Origin: Linyphia triangularis
Taxonomy: Eukaryota; Arthropoda; Arachnida; Araneae; Linyphiidae
Direction: 5' to 3'
Assembly (NCBI GenBank): GCA_963978545.1
Contig: OZ021722.1
Span: 109,502,442-109,566,441, forward strand
Length of the DNA stretch: 64,000 nt
Shown: in pieces, positions 1-10,849 of the stretch
Position numbering within the stretch: the first letter of the stretch is position 1
Layout of the letters: the number at the start of each line of letters is the position of its first letter
The notes under the pieces: model-generated
The model's database searches: none
Seen by the model: the letters and a program-made list of their open reading frames with translations, nothing else
Told to the model about the DNA's origin: nothing
Program-made: the position numbers and the translations under genes

Positions 1-427
1 ACATCTTCATCGGCAAAACATGCGGTAAACTATTTTTCAGAATTTATTCATTAAAAAGGAACGTGAATTTATGCGCTCACATTCAGTTATCTTTGATTTA
101 TTATGATTAAAACAATTTTATAATTTTTTTATTAAAGCAATTTTGGCAACAAAAAAGAGTTTCTTCAACGATCGGTCAAATGCTATTTCAGCGCGATTTG
201 ACGACGGCACATTGGTTTATTAGTATTCTGTAAAAGTGACCTTTTAGGGACATTGGCAGCCGCCGAAATTTGATGGAATGCACTGTCATTGAATCTATCT
301 GTCAAGTTTTAGCGCGATTGGGTGATGGCAAGGAGGGTAATTAGTCCTCCACAGATTTGCCCGCCATCGACAAACTTACACACCCAACCACACCTGCAAT
401 CGAAGCTAATATAAAGGATTTAAAAAT
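1..427 (+). repeat. Family R dispersed repeat, 5' part cut off by the window
   Basis: This matches the 3' three-quarters of the repeat complete at 15723-16260 and 34345-34883. Shared landmarks are a 'gatcggt(t/c)aaatgctatttc' region near 168, two related segments containing gat(g)acggcaa, and the terminal ataaaggattta near 410-423. Elsewhere the element opens with taaatcctttatatgc, so the ends form a short inverted repeat. No coding capacity is seen. Superfamily unknown. Confidence 0.7.
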
Positions 428-429
428 TG

Positions 430-935
430 GCAATTTGAGGACAAATGTATATTTTCAGCGATAAGTATACTAAAAAAATATATATATATATATATATATA
501 TATACATGTTTGTCGATAAATCTTACATTATCCTTTCTTGTAGATGAAATAGAGGAGACAATCAGTCGTTTTTGGGAGGTGCTTAAAGGAAGAGATGACA
601 TTCGTTTTTTAAACTTTTTACTCCGTTATTGCATTTGTACGGAAATTTCATAGGTGGGGATGTTTAGCATACCTTAAATGCATTATCGCAACGATTTTGA
701 TCAAAATCATTAGAGCCTTTTTACTACAATTGCAGAAAAACATGAATTTTTCAACGACAGCTACCTTATGTGCAAGCCCAATTTTAATGAAATTAATAAT
801 GACAATTCCTATGGCCATCACTACCCATATACCACAGTTGAACCTCGCAGGGGTTATGCTGACCACAAACCTTTTTTTAGACCAATATTTGAACTCAACA
901 CATTTAAAAACGTGGAGAAAAAAAAGTTCATGTAA
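430..935 (-). repeat. Family A dispersed repeat, degraded copy
   Basis: Reverse-oriented copy of the repeat complete at 60755-61490. Landmarks are the 'cgattttgatcaaaatc' block near 690, the conserved segment around 780-870 that in other copies reads accaccacta...gaccac, and an aaaacgtggaga end near 908. An (AT)n microsatellite at about 478-504 lies inside. Ends are eroded. Confidence 0.55.
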
Positions 936-2012
936 ATTCAGTTTTGTAAATAAATATATGTATATGTTGCAAACATATATATTTGCATAATATCACCACA
1001 AATTTCAAATTTGTCCCAAAGGACTATAATCTGGTAGCTCAAGTTTTAACTACTAAAGGACAATTTTAATTATTACATAAGTTCATTCATACTAATAATT
1101 TTAATAATGTTTAAATAATTTTTACATTTCAAAAATGCATGCATTGCATTATGAGTTTTAGCCACATAACTTCTTTCAAACAAATTACTTTAACATTTGG
1201 GCAATGTACCTTCCACATGTAAGTAAATGCACCATGTTATAAAGCTATTTTGAGACTCGATGCATATCCTGCATTTTAAGTGAGTAATTATACATTGCAG
1301 CCTCTGAACATCGCCGCACCATAAAAGCTAACCCGAAACAGCAATATCATAAGGTCAACCGGATTATTATTTTTCGAAGAAAAATTCAAGAACAAAAAGC
1401 AAAAAAGGAAAAGTCTTTCTTATACGTATACCAACATACTACTGAAGGAAAAATCCAATATCCTCCTAACTCCATCGAAACATGCATTATCGATGAGATA
1501 AAAAAAACAACAAATTCCCCCATCATACATGAATTCCATCTTGATATTTTATAATTCAGATATTTTATGCGAGCAATATTCCATTCTTTGTTCCACCGTT
1601 AACTACATGCCTGATCTGCCTGGCACAAAGGAAATTTCTACAGAGAAGAAAAATAGCAAGGTATCCTCAAACAACAATAATAATACCACCAACACAAAAA
1701 CTAAAAAATAAACCCTGAAGACAATTTCTTTTTTGTAATAATAACTTCCCGGGGAGTGAAATATCAGGAATTTGTGTCCCCCATATCCGTGGCCTACAGA
1801 ACGTCTTGTCTAATCGGATTAGTGCTTCCGGTTTTTGTGTGCCGTGTTTTCCTTTCTGGAAACACGGTTACGGTTTCTAACCCTTTCAGAGATGTATTGA
1901 CTTTTGATCCCTGTCACTTGAAGAGACCGTTGAATTTTTTTTAAAGGCAATACGGGTGTGGTTAATAGGGTATTTTCTGGGTTTTTTTTCATTGTTTTGT
2001 TAACTTATACTA
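936..2012. other. Unassigned AT-rich stretch
   Basis: No gene, RNA gene or family repeated elsewhere in the window was recognised here. Short open frames at 1529-1711 and 1756-1944 have no recognisable motif and poor coding character. Confidence 0.5.
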
Positions 2013-2192
2013 ACAAGGGGACCTTATGGTCTCGGAAATTCAGATCAGGATGAGACTCGGCAGATTAGTAGTATACCTTAAGGGTATCCACACAGTAAAG
2101 CAATAAAGCGCACTAGCCAGAAGATTCCGAGAAAACAGGCTCTAAAGTGTTATGCGCTGCTTATATACTAGTAGAGATTTTTACTCTGCAAC

Positions 2193-2262
2193 TCCCGGTG
2201 GCTAAGTGGTCAGAGTGATGGGTACCCGTACGGGCGATCTGGGTTCGATACCTCGTGAGATA
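2193..2262 (+). repeat. tRNA-like sequence (SINE head) in left arm
   Basis: An A-box-like tggctaagtgg (about 2199-2209) and a perfect B-box ggttcgatacc (about 2242-2252) are spaced as in a pol III internal promoter. Acceptor and anticodon stems do not pair convincingly, so I read it as a tRNA-derived SINE head rather than a functional tRNA gene. Confidence 0.6.
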
Positions 2263-2661
2263 ATTTTCTTTTGTCAATTTATAAAGTAACTGTTACAGCT
2301 AACTGAAATTTGAATTAAAGATAATACTTTATTTTTAAATACGTAACGTGTTTTAATGAAGGTACATTAAAACTCTATTTACAATTCTCACAAACAAGTG
2401 ATTAAAAATTTTGAGATATTATAAGCTGTAGAGAAATAAATGATTTTCGCAATAAACATGAAGAACCAGTTTCTATATGGAAGAGTAGGAATGTTGTCCT
2501 ATTGTACATAAGCAGGAAGTCAGAAATTTTCAAAACCCTAACCGTACTTATCGAACAATGGTTCTATCCCTACCCAACCCACTTTATTAATTGACTTTAT
2601 AAATTAAAAAAAAAAAAATAATAATAATAATAATAAAAAAAAAAAAAAAAAAAAAATGCAA

Positions 2662-2731
2662 CAAGAGGTATCGAACCAGGCTCGCTCGTACGGGAACCCA
2701 TCACACTGACCACTTAGCCACCGGGGAGCTG
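2662..2731 (-). repeat. tRNA-like sequence (SINE head) in right arm
   Basis: Reverse-complement partner of 2193-2262 with the same A-box and B-box (ggttcgatacc), differing at several bases. It faces the left copy across the A/T-rich centre. Confidence 0.6.
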
Positions 2732-2819
2732 CAGAGCAAAAATCTCTACTAGTATGTAAGCTGTGCATAACTTGTATGTATTGCTTGTATATATTGCTTG
2801 CATTATATATTGCATTTTT

Positions 2820-3030
2820 CCAGTATGATTGTCAAACGTTGTGTCAACTTTGTATTTTGCATTGTATTATGTACATTGTATTGTAATATGTATATTGTAT
2901 TGTATTATGTATATTGTATTGTATAATCCTGTAACTATTGTATGTGCATGATCCTGTAACTAAGCTATATTGTATGTATGATAGTGTAACTATAGTATGC
3001 AAATTATTTTCTATTTCTATATACATGTAT
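2820..3030. repeat. Low-complexity tgtattgta(t/a) tract
   Basis: Imperfect tandem runs of tattgtattatgtata, then tatgatagtgtaactat-type repeats. It interrupts the right arm of the fold-back element. The minus-strand frame across it (2844-3026) is a by-product of the repeat. Confidence 0.7.
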
Positions 3031-3240
3031 ATATATATTTACTCGACCAACCCTGTTGGGCCTTGAGCCTGTTGTTGGTCTTAAAATTTGTATTTGTATT
3101 TGTACTTTAGAGCCTGTTTTCTCGGAATCTTCTGGCTATTGCGCTTTAATGCTTGACTGTGTGGATACCCTTAAATTGTACTACCAATCTGCCGCGTTTC
3201 ATCCCGATCTGAATTTACGAGACTGTAAGGTCCCCTTGTA

Positions 3241-3661
3241 AGAAGAAATCCTAGCTAGGATCATTCCCTATACTCGCTATGTTTCAGTCTTCTAGCCCAG
3301 TGTATTTGGAAACTACTTTCTCTAAAACATTGACATTTGGTGAGTAGGTACGAAAATTATCACTTAATGAAATGACATAAATTATAAACTCGAAAATAGC
3401 TTCTAATATATTTTATTTTGTATTTGAAATCCTTACATCATATGCAGTGGCTCAACCTGTTTTTGTCTTTCGTTATTTTAATTTTCATTTATAATAGATA
3501 AGACATTAAATGAAAACAATTTATGTCATTTCATTAGTTGATAATTTTTCTACCTACTCACCAAATGTCAATGATTTCTACGAAGTAGTTTCCAAATGCA
3601 CGGGACTAGAATATTGAAACATAGCGAGTATAGGGAATGATCCTTACAATGACTTTCTCTT
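3241..3661. mobile_element. Family B TIR element, both arms present
   Basis: Left arm aggatcattccctatactcg (3258 onward) through ggtgagtaggtacga (to about 3355) is repeated inverted at about 3540-3650. Arms are about 130-150 bp around an AT-rich core. No transposase. Other copies lie at 7268, 12831, 17072, 35682 and 42950. Probable TA-targeting (Tc1/mariner-like) MITE; the superfamily is inferred. Confidence 0.75.
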
Positions 3662-3837
3662 TAATGACGTAGGAGAGAAATTAAAACTTTAAAAATAAAA
3701 TTTAAGGGAAGCTTCGTTACAGTGCAGAGTTCGATACCATAAAGGGAGTGAAAAAGGGTTTTGTAATTCATCATGGAACTTTAAGGTTTAAATGGCAGCT
3801 GTCTTACGGAATCAAAAAAATAGCTAAAAACGAAAAA

Positions 3838-4230
3838 ACGTTGGGGTGTGGAACATCGCGCAACTTTCAATTACACTTTATTACTGATGTAGATTAGTGT
3901 CATTTACAGTTTTTAAATTTCCATCATTCGTGTAGAAAAAATTGTAAAAAAGTGTTAAAAAAGTGTTAAAAAAAAAAAAAAACACTTTGCCAAAATGGTG
4001 ATTTTGGCGCTATACTTTTCCATAATTCTTATATTATCCTTTCTTATAAGTGAAAATGAGAAGAGGAGAAAAAGCGATTGTTCATTAGCTGTGTTCAAGC
4101 AAAGAGCACTCTGTGTTAAAGACATTCGTTTTTCCACTTATTACGCCATTGAAGCATTTTTACTAGAATTCTCATTAGAAAATTATAACTTTTTGAAAAT
4201 TTCAGAGGGAGGTTCGAATGTACGGAGAAG
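3838..4230 (-). repeat. Family A, partial reverse copy
   Basis: Begins ggggtgtggaacatcgcgca and continues through the conserved caaaatggtgattttgg and agagcactctgtgttaaaga blocks. It breaks off around 4230, where similarity to the family is lost. Reading frames at 3955-4255 are by-products of the repeat. Confidence 0.65.
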
Positions 4231-4896
4231 CCGTTTATTATGCTCCAATAGGTAGTTCCTTTATAATAAGCCTTCTTTTCGACACTATTAGACCTTGTAC
4301 CCTGTACGTTATAGAAATTCTTTCGAATGACCATAATTTTCGACCATTTCACCCTCACCATTCGACTGTAGTTGATATGGCATTCCACACTCCAAAACAC
4401 CCTCAACGTCTGGTGTCCTCAAATCATTCTCAGAGAAGCGTGTTAAGAATTCATATCCAAGAATATCTCTATACGAATTTTAAGAATAAAAAAGAAGGGC
4501 ATGAGATCTTCAAGAAGAAGAAAAAAAAAGAAGAAGAAAAACTTGTCATCTTGAAGGCTGTGGGGTTGAAAAGGGCGTAAAATATGATTTATAGCAAGCT
4601 CCTCGGAGTTAGCATCAATGCAAGCATCAAGAACCCAATTTCGAGGAGAATTCGAGGAGACCTGTCGATCCTTTAAGGATAACAGATTTTCGGTCGTTGG
4701 CTTGGAGAGGGAAGGGGGGGGGGGATAGTTACTTTATCCTCGTGGCAAATCGACACGTGCTTAGATGTCCTTAAGGTCTTGTCCTACGTCAAGGAATCTT
4801 GTAACGGAAAATGTTAGGCTGAAGGTTTTTTTCTTTTCTTCTTCTGGTGTCATGGCTGGGAGTGGTTGTTATCGGTGTTTCGCGTTTTTGAGGATT
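4231..4896. other. Unassigned stretch
   Basis: No gene or window repeat recognised. A purine-rich gaagaa tract lies at about 4485-4535 and a G-run at about 4715-4724. Confidence 0.4.
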
Positions 4897-5021
4897 TTAA
4901 GGGGACTTGGACCCCTTGTTTTCTTTAAAAAAAAAAAAAATCAATTTTCTATTTTTTGAGTGTTTATAATCTTTGAAACCTTTCTCCTTATTCTAGCAAG
5001 TTTTTGAGCTGATTCGTTAAC

Positions 5022-5281
5022 CTTCTGAAGGTCACGGGCGTATATATCCGTCATTTGATCCCCAGTTTTTCCAGCAAGACACGACCTTTTTAAATTTATA
5101 AATAAAATGTAAAATAAAATATTTTTTAAATCTTTTTATTACGATGATAGTTTAAAACCTACTTAAACAAAATAAATAAAAACAAAATTTTTTAAAATTA
5201 TATATTTGGATCAGAAATAAAATTTAAAAATTATTGCAGGGAAAACAACTGTATAATTTCGCCCATTCCCTTGACGCTCAG
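5022..5281. repeat. Dispersed repeat shared with 51346-51600
   Basis: Reverse complement resembles 51346-51600, including gaatgg...gaaatta, cagttgttttccctg and a ctggaaaaactggg block. Its outer edge is a TTAA (5019-5022) followed by ccttctgaagg, reminiscent of a TTAA-type transposon end. Confidence 0.55.
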
Positions 5282-5282
5282 A

Positions 5283-5993
5283 GGGGGGACTGTTAAGTCG
5301 AAAATAAAAATTCTTCAATTTTTGACCAACATCCATGAAATTTTTTGAGCAGTTCAATTGCAATTAGATAAAATACAACCCAAAATTTCAAAAATTTATA
5401 TTGATTTTTTCAAGAAATTATATTGTTATTGAAAAATTTAGCGTTTTTTCCGTGATTTTAAAAACGCTCCTTGCGATTCAAATTTTTTTGCAATCTATCT
5501 CAATTTTGTTTTACAAGCTAATCGAATATATATTGACATAATTATGCATGGATTTTGAATTTGACTCATTGGTTAATTATTTAAAAGTAAAACTTTGGTA
5601 CAACGCCAAAAAATTAAAACTTTTTAAATAGAAGCATTACGAAAATTGCTGTAAAACAATAAAAAAAATACCTGATTCCAAAATCCATGCACAATTGTGT
5701 TCAAAATAGTATAGTAAACAATATCGCAAAATTAAAAAAAAAATACATCAACTTTTGAATCGCAAGGAACAAATCGAATACCCTAAAAATCTTAAAATAC
5801 ACATGACGAGAAAAATGCAATTTAAGAAAATGAAAAACAGACGATTTCTGATATGCGCGCTTACGAAAACTCAAATAATATTCTTAATTCTTCTCGTATA
5901 AGCAAAAGTAAGGTATGTACTGAAAGCTAGAATTTCAGGCTATATTTTTCCACTAAAATATAAAAATCGAAATTTTTGCCTTAACAGTCCCCC
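5283..5993. mobile_element. TIR element with ggggactgttaa ends
   Basis: ggggggactgttaag at the left and ttaacagtccccct at the right are inverted repeats continuing into cgaaaa...aatt. The 711-bp interior is A/T-rich without coding sequence. It sits inside the larger TTAA-flanked element. Confidence 0.65.
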
Positions 5994-6639
5994 TGCAATT
6001 GCAGAAAAACTATATTTTTATGGAGAATTTAGCCTTGCTGCAATTGCTCCGTTGAGTTTCGAATGCATTTTTCTCAGTTCGTGATTTTTGAAATTCTCAT
6101 CTTACTCAAAATGCTAAAACTTCAGCAAATATGAATGAAATGACTTGAAATTTTTTTTTTGTGTGTTATTCTTAACATCTGATAAAAATAGGCATGGATA
6201 TTTGAATAAAATAAAAACTATTTTTTTTGTACAAATTTAAATGTTGAAAAATATCCGGTTTTTCTTACGCTTTTTTTAACCTATAGTACAGTAATTATCA
6301 TTTTTCTTGAAAACTATTTTATTTATACTAAATCCGATGCCTAAAAAGTTTGAGTATGTTGCTGGAATTTTTTTTTTTTTTTTTACAAAAGTGAAGAAAA
6401 AATATTGGAAAATGAAGAAGATAGAATTTGAAATTTAATGAATTTTTTAAAAAATTTAACAATTTGGAAAATATACATGTGAACTTTAAAAAAAAAAAAA
6501 AAAAAAAAAAAAATTAGTTTTTAAGTAGTGATACTTCCAAAAATGTAAAAATTATAATTTTAAAGGCTTAAATAAAAAAAAAAAAAAAAAAAATAGTTTG
6601 AAGTTACCAAGTCCCCTTAACTCAAGGTTGAAGGCACAG

Positions 6640-6827
6640 GGATTGGTTGGTTGGTTGTTTTCAGATTATCTGGCGCCGTCAGCAACACTAGGGCTATAAT
6701 GCGCCGAAACATTCGTCATTAGACAAGCCAACTTACATTTACAAACACCCATGCCTAACACGGGACTCGAACCCTCAACCTCGTGGTCTAGAAGCTAGCA
6801 CGCTAACCACTACACCGTTTGGTCGGC
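6640..6827 (-). mobile_element. tRNA-derived SINE, family S1
   Basis: Read on the minus strand it has a gccgaccaaacgg head, an A-box-like tagtggttagcgtg, a B-box region, a body containing ggcgcattatagccct, and an (AACC)n tail. The flanking ggcacag at 6633-6639 and 6828-6834 is a likely target duplication. No coding sequence. Confidence 0.88.
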
Positions 6828-6841
6828 GGCACAGTGACTGG

Positions 6842-7267
6842 AATAACAGAGAATATACATCGTGTTGTCTGTTTTAACCCAGGGTGTTTATTCAAGCGTA
6901 TGTATTGGGTAGGTTTCGGATGCAATCAGCGAAACATATGACATAATTTTAATGAATTCCTGCGGAATTCGACTTTGGCTAATATTTCATTACAGAAACT
7001 TTGTCTGCCTCTATTTCACTGTTAACAGTTTTATCTATACATTTTTATATAAGATTTTTATTTAATTTTCTTATCCTTTTTTAAATACTAACTTCGAATC
7101 TGTGTGTTTGTGGTGGACCGAATCTACGGAAAGCTAACTAACTCTCATATCGTAATACAATCTTGGCAGATAGACTCACTGTCGATGATAATGCATTCTA
7201 TCGAGATTTAAGGACTGTCACTAAAAGGCATCTCTTACACAAGTCTGTAATACAGCTTCGGAAATCT
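6842..7267. other. Mostly unassigned; diverged family R trace at 7100-7245
   Basis: About 7140-7235 resembles the R segment (cttggcagatagactc...tgtcgatga...aatgcattctatc) in reverse orientation. Nothing else was recognised. Confidence 0.4.
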
Positions 7268-7455
7268 TATTAAGAGTAAGTCCTATTAAGGACCATTCCC
7301 TATACTCGCTATGTTACAATCTTCTAGCCCAGTGCATTTAGAAACTACTTTCTACAACCACCTTGACATTAGGTGAGTAGGTACGAAAAAGATCAATCAA
7401 TGAAATGACATACATTTTTTTCATTTAATATCTATCTATTATAAATAAAAAAATA
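7268..7455 (+). repeat. Family B, left arm only
   Basis: Contains ccattccctatactcgctat, the agtgcatttagaaactact block and ggtgagtaggtacga, then part of the core; the matching right arm is missing. Truncated copy. Confidence 0.7.
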
Positions 7456-7575
7456 AACGGAAGAGCGTATGTGAATCAATGATGTAAGTTAAATCGCCAG
7501 TTAAATAAGCAATATTTGATCTACTGGAATCACCAATCAGAGGTGATCACGGGACAAATTGGCTTCTCTTGTTAA

Positions 7576-8302
7576 GGGGGTCCAGTACAGAAATTTCTTC
7601 AAAAATCCCATTTTTTTTTTCTGATTTTAAAAAATAGTTCCTACATTCCTGAAGAGAATTATGTTTTTATCTTATTCTTTCGGTGATTAGAACGCCACAA
7701 AATTACCTGTGATTTAAACATCACTAATGGGCGTAACACCTTGAAGCGTCTGCTTAAAGTGCGTTTTTCGGGCACTAGTGTTTTTCACAGATGTTGCATA
7801 TTCAAATCGATATATCTCCAGAACCATTAACAATTGGTTATTCAAATTTTTGGAGCATTTAATTTATATAGTTTTAAATATTTTGTCTTCACAGAATTTT
7901 ATTTTTTTAATTCTGTTTTAAAATATAACATTTAGCGTAAAAGATAACATAAAAAAAAAGCAAAATTTCAATATTTTAACTTTGAGAATTTTTTAAAATT
8001 TTTTTTAATTCACCTATCAAAATTCTGTGAAGACAAATTTTCTTTATATAATTATGTATTACAGAAAGCTTTCACTTTGATTTTTTTTTTTTTTTTTTTT
8101 TTTTATGACTTATATCAAAATACGCAAACATTAATTATTATGGATTTTTCTTGGTTTTTAAATTTTTTTTAAATAACTAAACACAATATTTAAAAAAACA
8201 TTTTCTCAAAGATATATAAATAGTATCTCATACATAAAATAAATTTTTGACTTAAAAATGTACATAAATAAAGTTTTTTTTTATTTTCGGTACCGGACCC
8301 CC
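7576..8302 (+). mobile_element. TTAA-flanked 0.73-kb element, family F1
   Basis: TTAA (7572-7575), end gggggtccagtac, other end gtaccggaccccc, TTAA (8303-8306). The 727-bp AT-rich interior contains an inner inverted pair around ttcacagaatttt (about 7890) and aaaattctgtgaa (about 8016). Two more copies lie at 33001-33702 (inverted) and 37659-38381. No transposase; a non-autonomous TTAA-targeting element. Confidence 0.82.
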
Positions 8303-8324
8303 TTAATGGAAGGAAGCGTTTACA

Positions 8325-9340
8325 TGGTGATAGCCCTGGTACACTACGGGGGAAAAAATCAGAACGATGGCTATATCTTCCGTTTTATTTATCGTAGAAT
8401 CTTGCGGTTTGCACCAAAATATTTTGCTTACGATTTTCTACATATATGGTGCAAAATGTTTTTCATAAGGGTCTGTATACTAAGGAAGTTGAACTCTATC
8501 TTTAAAAATTTCAACACGAACCCCTATCTTTTATGTTTTTATTTGATTTAGAATACTTTGTTTAGATACCAAATTTCAGCTCATTATGCTGAGAAACACG
8601 TCACTTATGATCCAAAACGTTTTGGTCCATATTGAGGACAAATTTCATTAGCGCTTTGAAAAATCTGAACGTTCGTGTGATTCAAGACGTAATGTATTAC
8701 ACGGTACCTTAAAGTGGGGCTTCTTTACATTTTTGCTAAAATATCGAGAACCAAAAGTCAAAATGGAATGAAAAAAATTCTGGAGGGGTTTTCGACCATG
8801 ATAATTCTAATGAAAGAAAAAAAGTACATATTTCAATTTAGAAAAAAATTTAACACTTGTTTTATTAATTAATTTTTAATTATTAAAAAACTGTTTCATA
8901 CAAAAGTTGATGTTATTTATGTTTGGCTTTTCATAAACTATCGTTTGAAACAAAAATTGCTTTGCTAAAATTTATTAATCATTTAAGAATTTATGAATAA
9001 AAAACTAAATTTTCTTTTTAACATTAATAATTTGCCATGTTTTGACATCATTTAAATTACTAACCACTGGTTGGAAAATTATGGAATTTGATATTTAGAC
9101 GTTTTTTTATATTCTAAATCTAAATATGGTATAATATTTTGGGTTATCGTTAAACTTTTTAAATTTTGGCTTAGTTTTAATATGTAGACGACCCGTCATA
9201 ATAAAAAAAAATTTCATATACAATTAATAAAGACCTTCCACGATTTACAACGGTACTTGACTTTATTTATTTCATCAATTAGGATACAAGATATAGCCAT
9301 TGTTCGGATTTTTTGTGTGTGTACTGTACCTAATGATTGG
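8325..9340. mobile_element. Probable TIR element of about 1 kb
   Basis: The segment ggtacactac...aatcagaacgatggctatatctt (about 8337-8381) recurs inverted as agatatagccattgttcgg (about 9290-9309) followed by a gtactgtacc edge. Core is AT-rich, no coding sequence. Exact ends and duplication are not clear. The frame at 8258-8551 crosses the F1 border and is not a gene. Confidence 0.5.
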
Positions 9341-9344
9341 TGGT

Positions 9345-10600
9345 CGAAAAGGTACGCCGACAGGTAATGTGTAAATCAATAATAAGTGAAGAAACGCAAT
9401 AGTTTATGATTTGGTATTTATGAATTACACGATTTCGTAACGCTCTAGGATAAACGTACATTTTTAATGGTATTTAAATAAATAACAAATATTTCTTATA
9501 TTCAAGTACATCACCATTTATACATGAAATGAATATGATACAAGTTGTTAAAATGTTTAAGTTTTTACTTTTTAAAATGAAAGCCTATTTAATTCGTTAA
9601 AAGTTTTTTTTTTTTTTTTTTTACTGTGTACTCTTTTTGAATCGCATCAAGCATAATAAGTGTGGTGCACAGTTTGTATTATTTTTAATAAACTTAAAAG
9701 CAAATTGGCTTAGTAAATAGAAAAAGCTTGGAATGGAATTCCTTGATTCTCTCAAATTAGAGTAGAAAAACTCATTAGTATTCGTTTAATAAGGCGAAAA
9801 GTGAATTTAAACTAAGCACACCTAGATAATTAATTTAAATTTCCTCCAAGAACTAAAAACTTTTACCGAAATCTACATTTAGAACACACTCGAAAAAAAT
9901 TTCGAGCCGTAAAAAGAATTATGGCCCACACCCTAAAAAAAAACCAAGGTTAAAACATTGAAAAAATTACTTTATTAAAAATTCCAAGACGAAGAGATTC
10001 AAACGAATCTTAACATTTCAAGGAGATTTTTTTTTTATTTAACTAAGCATTTATAAAGAAGTAAATCTTGCATTTGAACTTAAGAATCAAATAAGTATTG
10101 GAGAAGATGCAGAAACGGGGAAAAATAAGAGGATTTCGAAACAGGAAGGGAAAAATATATCTGTGCCTTTTTCCCTAGTTGTTATTTATTTAGTACTGGA
10201 TGTGTGAGACCTTATTTTATTACTGATGTTGTGTCTTTGAGGAACACTTAAAGAAGGAAGAAAACTTTTTTCTTTTTAAGTTCAAAGACGCAACCAAGCG
10301 AATAGTTCCTTCTTTTTTTTCGAAATGAATTTTAGATTCAAAACTGATTTAGTTTAGTTTGGGGGAGAAGTTGGAGTTGAATTTTGTTTAGATTTTGTTC
10401 TTGATTTGAATTTGAAATTTACAAACGCGAAGTAAAGAAAGGAATTTTGCAGACGATATAAATCAGCTGCTGTAAATTTTTGAATGTTCGACAAATCGTG
10501 TGTGGATTTTTAAAGATTTTGCTTCAACTGTTTCATGCCATATTTAGAATTATTTTTGAAAGTCTGACTTTTGTTAGACTGAAAAAATACTTGGCAAGGA
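9345..10600. other. AT-rich, no recognisable feature
   Basis: No family repeat, tRNA-like sequence or credible reading frame seen on either strand. Confidence 0.5.
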
Positions 10601-10849
10601 CAATTTTATTTGGTAAGCCAGATCACTATCCTCAGTAAATATTTTGACATATTATTCAAAAAAAAAAAAAAAAAAAAAAAAAACACCTTACTCTTACGTC
10701 ACCAGTTGCGTAATATTTCTTTTCAACTGGGTTCGCTTTTAAATGATGCGGATAATTTTTGCCAGCGAGGTGAAATCGTCTGCACTTTTCATCACTGAAA
10801 ACTAAAGATGGGTGGGTTACAAAATAAAAAAAGAATGCTCATTATTTAA

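Larger units (their letters stand above)
2013..3239. mobile_element. Fold-back element with arms carrying a tRNA-like sequence
   Basis: The ends acaaggggacctta (2013) and the reverse complement of taaggtccccttgt (3239) begin arms of roughly 250 bp that match along most of their length. The inner part of each arm contains a tRNA-like sequence. The centre is simple A/T-rich sequence (2600-2657). The right arm is interrupted at about 2780-3105 by a tgtattgta-type low-complexity tract. No protein-coding capacity. It looks like a non-autonomous inverted-repeat element that absorbed a SINE head into both arms. Confidence 0.75.
4901..6616. mobile_element. TTAA-flanked composite element
   Basis: TTAA at 4897-4900 followed by ggggacttgg, and ccaagtcccc followed by TTAA at 6617-6620, give a TTAA duplication and matching inverted ends. 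The interior is AT-rich with long A-tracts, contains a segment also found inverted at 51346-51600 (here about 5022-5281), and holds a second TIR element at 5283-5993. No coding sequence. Confidence 0.65.

Noticed and set aside
2193..2262. Functional tRNA gene
   Set aside because: A and B boxes are good but acceptor and anticodon stems do not pair, and the copy sits in an inverted-repeat element.
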